A DNA stretch of 9,864 bases, from contig JAOASV010000169.1 of assembly GCA_030158535.1 (NCBI GenBank), positions 1 through 9,864 on the forward strand, in the 5' to 3' direction. A model generated the notes under the pieces. That model was not told the origin of the DNA and searched no databases. It saw only the letters and a program-made list of their open reading frames with translations. Position numbers and translations under genes: made by a program. Within the stretch, counting starts at the first letter, position 1. Each line of letters opens with the position of its first letter. This stretch comes from Sediminibacterium sp. (GTDB lineage: Bacteria > Bacteroidota > Bacteroidia > Chitinophagales > Chitinophagaceae). This document shows, piece by piece, positions 1 to 5,580 of the stretch.

Positions 1-624
1 GAAAATGGATACAACGATGAGCAAGAAAATGTTGCAGCTCTTTAGCCATTAAACCCTTACGGCGTTAGTAAAAATGAATTTGATAAGTGGGCGCTAGCGC
101 AAAAAGATGCTCCTGCTTCTTGGACTGGGTTAAAATTCTTTAATGTATACGGTCCCGGCGAATATCACAAGGGTCGTATGGCATCTGTCATTTTTCATGC
201 GTTTAATCAAATTAAACAAACAGGAAAAGTTCAGCTATTTAAAAGCCATAAGCCGGACTACAAAGATGGCGAACAGCTCCGCGATTTTATTTACGTTAAA
301 GACGTGGTGGCTGTAATAGGATGGATGCTGGAAACGATGCTTCAAAACAATTGGAGGTCTATAAATGATGGGCTCTATAATTTAGGAACAGGGGAGGCGC
401 GTAGTTTTATAGATTTAGTTAGGGCTACTTTTGCTGGGCTAGATTTGGAACCCAATATCCATTTTATAGATATGCCACTCGACATTAGAGATGCCTATCA
501 GTATTTTACAGAAGCCAGCATGGAAAAACTAAAGATGGCGGGCTACAAAGCAGGCTTTACAAGCCTAGAAGATGGGGTGCAAGACTATGTGGCCCATTAC
601 CTCCAAAAAGGGCTTATTTATTAA
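1..624 (+). pseudogene. hldD: ADP-L-glycero-D-manno-heptose 6-epimerase, 3' part, interrupted by an in-frame TAG
   Basis: HldD (RfaD) is an NAD(P)-dependent extended short-chain dehydrogenase that epimerises ADP-D-glycero-manno-heptose to the L-glycero form for lipopolysaccharide core or other surface heptose. The frame enters from the left edge, so the Rossmann half is not visible; roughly the C-terminal 60-65% of a ~320-residue family member is here. Family landmarks are the catalytic YxxxK (YGVSK, 58-72), NVYGPGEYHKG (about 142-174), GEQLRDFIYVKDVV (268-309), NLGTGEA (379-399) and a typical C-terminus. Codon 15 of the visible frame (43-45) is TAG, five codons before the catalytic Tyr, between AAL and PLNPYG, where I would expect Lys, Arg or Gln. 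Sequence on both sides is good HldD, with no frameshift or other damage. This may be a recent nonsense mutation, a base error or read-through. A downstream ATG at 178 would give only 148 residues without YxxxK, so it is unlikely to be a functional start. Family assignment is confident; the pseudogene status is not. Confidence 0.8.
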
Positions 625-660
625 CCAGTTTATTCACATTTTCAACTATTTTTTAGTTTC

Positions 661-685
661 AAGACGCAAACACTTTGCGGGTCTT
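661..685 (+). repeat. Imperfect inverted repeat over the pyrG -33 element
   Basis: AAGACGCAAA (661-670) and TTTGCGGGTCTT (674-685) pair as two 5-bp helices, GCAAA/TTTGC and AAGAC/GTCTT, with a two-base GG bulge and a CAC loop. The right arm contains the TTTG that I assign as the -33 promoter element. It may be a weak terminator for hldD (the bases after it, GTTAATTAAT, make a poor U-tract) or an operator-like dyad. I cannot decide between these from sequence. Confidence 0.35.
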
Positions 686-704
686 GTTAATTAATGTAGG
701 TTTG
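674..704 (+). promoter_or_regulatory. Predicted Bacteroidota-type promoter of pyrG
   Basis: TTTG (674-677), exactly 19 bases, then TAGGTTTG (697-704): a full match to the Bacteroidota primary sigma factor consensus TTTG-N19-TAnnTTTG. Transcription would start about 4-5 bases after the last G, near G708/A709, giving a leader of roughly 120 bases before the pyrG ATG at 828. The early transcript can fold: GACCT (708-712) pairs with AGGTC (736-740), with possible inner ATTT/AAAT pairs. The motif match is seen directly; promoter activity is inferred. Confidence 0.6.
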
Positions 705-769
705 TATGACCTCTAATAAATTTCCCTTTTAAATCAGGTCAAAACAATCTTAACCATGTAAAAATGGAG

Positions 770-806
770 TGCACAATAGCCCTGCTATTGCGTGCATTTT
801 ATTTTT
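770..806 (+). terminator. Intrinsic-terminator-like hairpin in the pyrG leader, possible attenuator
   Basis: CAATAGC (774-780), loop CCT, GCTATTG (784-790) is a perfect 7-bp stem. It is extended by TGCA (770-773) with TGCA (793-796) across a two-base bulge, and followed directly by TTTTATTTTT (797-806). This is a standard Rho-independent layout. It could end hldD transcription. However, the only good promoter for pyrG lies upstream (674-704) and only 21 bases separate the U-tract from the pyrG ATG, so it may instead be a leader attenuator. I see no clear antiterminator arm. Confidence 0.6.
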
Positions 807-827
807 ACAACTAGATGAATTTAATTT

Positions 828-2447
828 ATGGCAAAGTACATTTTTGTTACGGGCGGCGTTACAAGTAGCTTAGGAAAAGGAATCATTGCAGCATCGCTCG
901 CAAAATTATTGCAGTCTAGAGGACTCACAGTAACCATTCAAAAGTTTGATCCCTACATCAACGTGGATCCAGGAACTTTAAATCCATACGAACATGGAGA
1001 GTGTTATGTTACCGAAGATGGTGCAGAAACGGATTTGGATTTAGGACACTACGAACGTTTCTTAAATATTCATACCACTCAAGCAAACAACGTAACAACT
1101 GGTCGTATTTATCAGACCGTAATCAACAAAGAAAGAGCGGGTGACTTTTTAGGTAAAACGGTACAAGTAGTGCCGCATATTACCGACGAAATCAAGCACC
1201 GCATGAAACTACTTGGTGAAACAGGTAAGTATGATATTATTTTAACTGAAATTGGTGGTACCGTAGGTGACATTGAAAGTTTACCTTTTATAGAGGCCGT
1301 GCGTCAATTGCAGTGGGAGCTGCCAGAGCAAGACGTAATGGTGGTGCACCTTACACTCATTCCATATTTGCGTGCCGCTAAAGAATTAAAGACAAAGCCT
1401 ACGCAGCACAGTGTAAAAATGTTAAGTGAAACAGGTGTGCATCCTGATATCATTGTTTGTAGAACAGAGGAGCCGCTTAATGACGATATCAAAAGAAAGA
1501 TTGCGCTATTTTGTAACGTTAAACAAGAAGCTGTTATTGAAGCTATGGACGCTTCAACCATATACGAAGTGCCACTTTTAATGCTGCGTGAAAAGCTTGA
1601 TTTAATTTGTTTGAAAAAATTAAAAATCAACGGATACGGCGCGCCTAATTTAGATAAGTGGAATGGCTTTTTACAAAAATTAAAACATCCAAAATCTGAA
1701 GTACGTATTGGATTGATTGGAAAATATATTGAGTTACAAGATGCTTACAAATCTATTTTAGAAAGCTTTATTCATGCAGGTGCGCCTAATGAAGTTAAAG
1801 TAAAAGTAGTGAACGTACATAGCGAGCATTTGACGCAGGAGAATGTTGCCGAAAAATTAGAAGGCCTTGATGGTTTGCTGGTAGCGCCTGGTTTTGGTAA
1901 CAGAGGTATTGAAGGAAAAATTCATGCCGTGCAGTATGCAAGAGAAAATAATTTACCATTCTTTGGTATTTGTTTAGGTATGCAAATGTCTGTAATTGAA
2001 TATGCAAGAAATGTGCTTGGTTTAGCTGACGCGCATTCTACCGAAATGAATGCGACTACCTCTAATCCAGTTATTAATATGATGGAGGAGCAAAAGAAAA
2101 TTAAAATGATGGGTGGAACCATGCGCCTTGGTGCATATCCTTGTGAAATTACACCAGGAACACTTGCACATAAAATTTATGGAGCTACTTCTATCACAGA
2201 GCGTCACCGTCACCGTTATGAATTCAACAATGATTATTATGACGCGTTTATTAAAGCCGGACTTGTGGCGAGTGGTAAAAATCCTGAAACTGGTTTAGTG
2301 GAAATTGTGGAACTTCCCAATCATCCATTCTTTATTGGTGTGCAGTATCACCCAGAGCTTAAGAGTACTGCCGAAGTACCTGCGCCACTTTTTGTTAGCT
2401 TTTTAGCAGCTGCAAAGCTCTATCAAGCCTCTAAAGCGGCTAAATAA
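828..2447 (+). CDS. pyrG: CTP synthase (glutamine-hydrolysing)
   Basis: PyrG converts UTP to CTP using ATP and ammonia from glutamine, the last step of de novo pyrimidine nucleotide synthesis in the cytoplasm; the active enzyme is a tetramer. The 539 residues match the usual family length. The N-terminal synthetase domain (about 1-270) has the P-loop VTGGVTSSLGKG with Lys17, KFDPYINVDPG (39-49), DGAETDLDLGHYERF (64-78) with Asp71, EIGGTVGDIES (141-151) with Glu141, and KTKPTQHSV (188-196). The C-terminal class I glutamine amidotransferase domain (about 293-530) has the oxyanion-hole segment APGFGNRG (353-360), nucleophile Cys382 in GICLGMQ, and the His508/Glu510 pair in QYHPE. All key residues are present, so the enzyme should be active. 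The ATG at 828 is at the family N-terminus; no Shine-Dalgarno sequence is visible, as is normal in this phylum. Expression is probably controlled in the 203-base upstream gap, where a promoter and a terminator-like hairpin precede the start. yidC follows after 72 bases. Confidence 0.98.
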   Translation: MAKYIFVTGGVTSSLGKGIIAASLAKLLQSRGLTVTIQKFDPYINVDPGTLNPYEHGECYVTEDGAETDLDLGHYERFLNIHTTQANNVTTGRIYQTVINKERAGDFLGKTVQVVPHITDEIKHRMKLLGETGKYDIILTEIGGTVGDIESLPFIEAVRQLQWELPEQDVMVVHLTLIPYLRAAKELKTKPTQHSVKMLSETGVHPDIIVCRTEEPLNDDIKRKIALFCNVKQEAVIEAMDASTIYEVPLLMLREKLDLICLKKLKINGYGAPNLDKWNGFLQKLKHPKSEVRIGLIGKYIELQDAYKSILESFIHAGAPNEVKVKVVNVHSEHLTQENVAEKLEGLDGLLVAPGFGNRGIEGKIHAVQYARENNLPFFGICLGMQMSVIEYARNVLGLADAHSTEMNATTSNPVINMMEEQKKIKMMGGTMRLGAYPCEITPGTLAHKIYGATSITERHRHRYEFNNDYYDAFIKAGLVASGKNPETGLVEIVELPNHPFFIGVQYHPELKSTAEVPAPLFVSFLAAAKLYQASKAAK

Positions 2448-2466
2448 CCTTAATTTTTAACTGAGG

Positions 2467-2503
2467 GGTCAATGATTCTAGGTTTCAACTAGTACCTTTG
2501 ACC
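2467..2503 (+). promoter_or_regulatory. Possible yidC promoter -7 box with overlapping inverted repeat
   Basis: TACCTTTG (2493-2500) matches the Bacteroidota -7 consensus TAnnTTTG and would start transcription about 15 bases before the yidC ATG. No TTG or TTTG is found at the proper distance upstream, so the match is partial. An inverted repeat, GGTCAA (2467-2472) and TTGACC (2498-2503), with an inner CTAG/CTAG pair (2478-2481 and 2489-2492), overlaps the box. It lacks a U-tract and so is not a terminator. It may be an operator or chance, and yidC may also be read from the pyrG transcript. Confidence 0.3.
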
Positions 2504-2519
2504 TTCAATAAATACACGT

Positions 2520-4364
2520 ATGAAGTCTGATAAGAATTCGCTCATAGGATTTGTTTTGTTAGGTATCTTGTTTTTTTCTTATTTCTGGTATACCAATCAA
2601 CAACAAACAGCTTTGGTTGCCTTTAAAAAGCAACAAGAAGATTCTATTGCCAAAGCGCAAGCTAAACTCGTAAAGCCGCAAGATCTTGTGGCTGCTAAAA
2701 TTGATTCTTTACAAAGAGACTCGATTGCTAAAATTGCTACTGCAGGAAACTTTGTAGCGGCGGCACTTGGTAAAGACACAACGGTAACAATTGAAAATGA
2801 ATTGATCAGTGTTGTTTTAACCAATAAGGGTGGTCAAGTAAAAAGTGTAACGCTTAAAAAATATTCGACAGCAGATAGTGCAGCAGTTGTTCTGGGTCAA
2901 CAAAACCAAATGGGATACGCTGTAAATACAGCAGATAATAAATCAGCGCTAACTTCTGAATTATATTTCACGCCATCGGCTATCACCAAAACATCAGATG
3001 GATCTTCTTCTATCAAATTTGTTATAGCTTCTGCTACTGGAACTTCAATTATTCATACCTATACGTTACATCCAAATTCATATGCACTTGATTGGGATAT
3101 TGAATTAGTGGGGGCTAACCAATTATTAACGGCTGGAGTACTTAATTTTAAATGGTTGTCAGAAACTAGTCAACTCGAAAGAACAGCCGAGTATGAAAGA
3201 CAGATGTCTAATATTTGTTTTTCAGAAGGAAACGAGTTCGATTATATTTCAGCGAATAACGAAAAAACATTTGAAAAGCCAGTACAGTGGGTGAGTGTGG
3301 TGCAACAGTTTTTTAATACCACGCTTATTGCAAAAAACAGTTTCAATTCGGGTGCTGTAAACTGGTCTCGATATACTGACAGTTCTAAAAAGCTTGCTAA
3401 AACAGAAGCCAATTTGCAAATTAAATTACCGCTAGCAGCAACAAATAAAGTAGCCTTACAATTGTTTTCAGGTCCTTCTGATTTTGAGATTCTTAAAAAG
3501 CAAGCACCAGAAATGGATCGCATTGTGAATCTAGGAAGAGATATGTATTCTTTTGTTCGCCCAATTAACAAATACATTATCATGCCAGTATTTGACTTCT
3601 TTGCTGGCTTTGTTTCAAATTATGGTTGGGTTGTATTGTTGCTTACTTTATTTATCAGACTCGTAACATCTCCTTTAACCTATAGTAGTTATTTGAGTGG
3701 TGCTAAAATGAAAGTGTTAAAGCCTGAGCTTGATACAATCAAGAAAAAATTTGGTGATGATCAACAAGGATTTGCAATGGAGCAAATGAAGTTGTTTAGA
3801 GAGGCGGGTGTTAATCCTTTAGGAGGATGTATTCCAGCGCTACTTCAAATCCCCATTTTCTTTGCGCTTTACAGTTTCTTTAATTCCAATATTGCACTTA
3901 GGGGTCAGGCTTTTTTATGGAGTAAGGATCTATCAAGCTATGACGTTATTGCTACACTTCCTTTTAGTATTCCATTAGGCTTTGGCGATCATATTAGTTT
4001 GTTTACCATTACTGCGGTACTAACAAGCTTTTTAATTTCTATTTACAATATGAGCATGACGCCTACACAGGACAATCCAGCGCTTAAGTACATGCCTTAT
4101 ATTTTTCCTTTCATGCTATTGTTTATCTTTAACAGATTGCCATCGGCATTAACGTGGTACTACACTGTTTCAAACATTGTAACCCTTGGTCTTCAATTTG
4201 TCATTCAAAATTATATTATCAACCACGATAAAATTTTAGCACAGATGGATGAAAAACGAAAAACGCCAAAAGCAAAAAGTAAATGGCAAACTCGTTTTGA
4301 ACAAATGCAAGACAGTCAGAAAAAATTGCAAGACTTGAAAGATAGAACGGCAAAGAAAAAATAA
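2520..4364 (+). CDS. yidC: Membrane protein insertase YidC (Oxa1 family)
   Basis: YidC inserts and folds inner-membrane proteins, alone or with SecYEG. The 614-residue product has the Gram-negative layout. It starts with a membrane segment (about 8-25), a linker with two copies of DSIAK (41-45, 67-71), and a large periplasmic beta domain (about 85-335). The conserved 60KD_IMP core (about 345-570) follows, with hydrophobic segments near 365-387, 435-457, 492-511 and 525-565. The functionally important Arg in the first core segment is present as Arg380 (LFIRLVTSPL), as are the cytoplasmic hairpin with EQMKLFREAGVNPLGGC (421-437) and the NRLPSALTWYY motif (538-548). The tail after 570 is rich in Lys, Arg and Gln, consistent with ribosome contact. 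The ATG at 2520 directly precedes the N-terminal membrane anchor. It lies downstream of pyrG in the same direction and is closed by a strong terminator 4 bases after its stop. In many other bacteria yidC sits with rnpA/rpmH, so this pyrG linkage is different, which is not unusual for Bacteroidota. Confidence 0.97.
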   Translation: MKSDKNSLIGFVLLGILFFSYFWYTNQQQTALVAFKKQQEDSIAKAQAKLVKPQDLVAAKIDSLQRDSIAKIATAGNFVAAALGKDTTVTIENELISVVLTNKGGQVKSVTLKKYSTADSAAVVLGQQNQMGYAVNTADNKSALTSELYFTPSAITKTSDGSSSIKFVIASATGTSIIHTYTLHPNSYALDWDIELVGANQLLTAGVLNFKWLSETSQLERTAEYERQMSNICFSEGNEFDYISANNEKTFEKPVQWVSVVQQFFNTTLIAKNSFNSGAVNWSRYTDSSKKLAKTEANLQIKLPLAATNKVALQLFSGPSDFEILKKQAPEMDRIVNLGRDMYSFVRPINKYIIMPVFDFFAGFVSNYGWVVLLLTLFIRLVTSPLTYSSYLSGAKMKVLKPELDTIKKKFGDDQQGFAMEQMKLFREAGVNPLGGCIPALLQIPIFFALYSFFNSNIALRGQAFLWSKDLSSYDVIATLPFSIPLGFGDHISLFTITAVLTSFLISIYNMSMTPTQDNPALKYMPYIFPFMLLFIFNRLPSALTWYYTVSNIVTLGLQFVIQNYIINHDKILAQMDEKRKTPKAKSKWQTRFEQMQDSQKKLQDLKDRTAKKK

Positions 4365-4367
4365 ATG

Positions 4368-4400
4368 AAAAGCCCTGCTGTTGTAAGTAGGGCTTTTTTT
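4368..4400 (+). terminator. Strong intrinsic terminator after yidC
   Basis: AAAAGCCCTGCT (4368-4379) pairs with AGTAGGGCTTTT (4386-4397): a 12-bp stem with one G-T pair and the six-base loop GTTGTA. The T-run covers 4394-4400 (seven Ts). The A-run on the 5' side could also make it work on the minus strand. It should end transcription of the pyrG-yidC unit and isolate it from the gene starting at 4413. Confidence 0.9.
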
Positions 4401-4412
4401 AAATAGAATTAC

Positions 4413-5057
4413 TTGAAAGAATTTGTATCGATATTATTTTGTTTATTGGCTTTTAATATGGCCTTTGCGCAGCAGCGAATTGTGGCGGAGTGTACGGTGG
4501 TATATAAAGTAGAATCACAAGAAGCGTCTGATGCGGCTATCCGTGAGAAAGCAACAAAAACGGTATATATCAAAAGCAATAATGCCCGCATAGATCTAGT
4601 AGCCCCCGCTTATTCACAAACAACTATTTATAATAAAACAACGTCAACTGCTACCATTCTACGTTCTTTTGGAGAAGATAAGTACATGACGCCATTGAAT
4701 TTAACGCAGTGGCGAAAAGTAAATGCAGCCCTAGATAGTGTTCAAATTCAAGTGACTAGTGATTCTATTTCTATTTTAGATTACACCTGTAAAAAAGCGG
4801 TCTTACATTTGAAAGATGAAACTCAAGTTGTCGTGTATTATACTTCCGCTATCATTCCTTCGGTAAGAGAATATGAGTATCTATTTAAAGATATACCAGG
4901 GTTTGTACTAGGTTATGAAATGAAGGATGCGGCAGGCAGGAAAACGGTTTTTAGAGCTACGCAAATGAATCTATACAATCCAGTGTCTGCATCAAGGTTT
5001 GATATACCCACAAAGGATTACCGGGTTATTGCGGTAGATGATTCAATAAAATTATAA
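4413..5057 (+). CDS. Secreted GLPGLI-like protein of unknown function
   Basis: A 214-residue protein with a likely Sec signal peptide: KEFVSILFCLLAFNMAFA followed by QQ, with cleavage expected after AFA at residue 19. The start is TTG at 4413. An in-frame TAG at 4404-4406 blocks any earlier start, and the first ATG inside (4458) would remove the signal peptide, so TTG is the best choice. The mature part looks like an all-beta exported protein. ILDYTCKKA (121-129), VVVYYTSAIIPS (139-150) and KDIPGFVLGYE (159-169) recall the GLPGLI family (a Bacteroidota family of exported proteins of unknown function), with DIPGFV in place of the name-giving motif. I therefore call it GLPGLI-like with moderate confidence. 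A Cys at residue 126 lies in the conserved 'GYxCKKA'-type position. It starts only 12 bases after the yidC terminator U-tract and no promoter consensus is visible, so its transcription source is unclear. It converges with the gene at 5087-5446. Confidence 0.75.
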   Translation: MKEFVSILFCLLAFNMAFAQQRIVAECTVVYKVESQEASDAAIREKATKTVYIKSNNARIDLVAPAYSQTTIYNKTTSTATILRSFGEDKYMTPLNLTQWRKVNAALDSVQIQVTSDSISILDYTCKKAVLHLKDETQVVVYYTSAIIPSVREYEYLFKDIPGFVLGYEMKDAAGRKTVFRATQMNLYNPVSASRFDIPTKDYRVIAVDDSIKL

Positions 5058-5079
5058 TCGGGAAAAGCTGTAGAGCTGA

Positions 5080-5097
5080 CTAATAATTAATTATTAG
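5080..5097. repeat. 18-base perfect palindrome between convergent genes
   Basis: CTAATAATTAATTATTAG is its own reverse complement. It spans the intergenic end and the last codons of the minus-strand gene (stop at 5087-5089). It is entirely A/T apart from the outer C and G and has no following U-tract, so it would be a weak terminator at best. Next to it AGCT-N4-AGCT (5067-5078), read on the minus strand, is followed by TTTT and might help end the minus-strand transcript. Confidence 0.6.
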
Positions 5098-5446
5098 TAG
5101 GACTAGGTGTCTTAAACTTAGGCACTTTTACTTTAAACTTATAAGGAAATACAAATGAACTGTTGCCGTTATCAAAACGAAGCATTGAATTCATTTCTGT
5201 ATTGTTGTTTCCTTTTAATTGAAGACCTAAAGTTTGAATGCTTTTGTATTGCATGGTAGACTTAAGTGAGCTATAGGATAAGCTTTTAGAATTAAGTAAG
5301 GTTAAATTTTTGAGTGTAAACTTAGATTGCTTACCTCTTTTTTCTGTAGAAACCCCACTCAATGTAAACGCGGCATAACCTGTTTGCACCCCAACAAGAA
5401 GGGTAACAGCTAGGGTTAAAGTAAGTATAAGTTTACTGCGTTTCAT
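5087..5446 (-). CDS. Small exported protein, unknown
   Basis: I do not recognise this 119-residue protein. It begins with a clear Sec signal peptide: positive MKRSK, hydrophobic core LILTLTLAVTLLVGV, and probable cleavage after GYA at residue 25. There is no lipobox Cys; the protein has no cysteine at all. The mature ~94 residues are rich in Ser, Lys, Leu and Asn with alternating patterns (KFTLKNLTLL, FVFPYKFKVKVPKFK) that suggest beta strands, and it ends in a Pro/Thr/Asn tail. It is basic. A surface or periplasmic location is inferred. A predicted promoter (5452-5482) lies so close to the ATG that the transcript would be nearly leaderless. It is divergent from the TPR gene (134-base gap) and convergent with the GLPGLI-like gene. 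The signal peptide plus a matching promoter make it likely to be a real gene. Confidence 0.75.
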   Translation of the reverse strand: MKRSKLILTLTLAVTLLVGVQTGYAAFTLSGVSTEKRGKQSKFTLKNLTLLNSKSLSYSSLKSTMQYKSIQTLGLQLKGNNNTEMNSMLRFDNGNSSFVFPYKFKVKVPKFKTPSPTNN

Positions 5447-5451
5447 TACTG

Positions 5452-5482
5452 CAAAGGTATGGATTCTTAATTATTTCACAAT
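5452..5482 (-). promoter_or_regulatory. Predicted promoter of the 119-residue exported protein
   Basis: On the minus strand, ATTG (5482-5479), 19 bases, then TACCTTTG (5459-5452). This matches TTG-N19-TAnnTTTG, with one mismatch to the four-base -33 form. Expected initiation 4-5 bases after the final G falls at about 5447-5448, one or two bases before the ATG (5446-5444), which implies a leaderless mRNA. Confidence 0.5.
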
Positions 5483-5498
5483 TACCAAATCATTAATA

Positions 5499-5535
5499 GA
5501 ACAGAGATGTTCATAAATTGTTGTCTGGATTGTTG
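5499..5535. repeat. Operator-like inverted repeat and short direct repeats in a divergent promoter region
   Basis: GAACA-GAGA-TGTTC (5499-5512) is a perfect 5-bp dyad with a four-base centre. Just beyond it ATTGTTG occurs twice (5517-5523, 5529-5535), 12 bases apart. Both lie in the 134-base gap between the minus-strand exported protein and the TPR gene, upstream of the -33 element of the former. I see no full promoter consensus for the TPR gene here. Such short repeats can arise by chance. Confidence 0.3.
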
Positions 5536-5580
5536 GAAAACCTTGATTTTTGGTCTATTTTAGGTTAATTCCTTTCAAAA

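Noticed and set aside
178..624. Treating the 148-codon stretch from ATG 178 as a complete gene.
   Set aside because: It lacks the Rossmann fold and the YxxxK motif, while matching HldD sequence continues upstream to the window edge.
815..868. A 17-codon frame starting at ATG 815 and overlapping the pyrG start out of frame.
   Set aside because: Most of it is imposed by pyrG codons and there is no sign of selection that I can see; it could matter only if leader translation is shown to be real.
3242..3583. A 113-codon open frame on the minus strand opposite yidC.
   Set aside because: It lies wholly inside a well-conserved gene, shows no family motif or signal peptide, and reads as the shadow of yidC codon use. 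The shorter antisense frames opposite pyrG, the TPR gene and comA are rejected for the same reason.
4365..4406. A 13-codon frame (MKSPAVVSRAFFK) right after the yidC stop.
   Set aside because: It consists of the terminator stem and U-tract, which explains its sequence fully.
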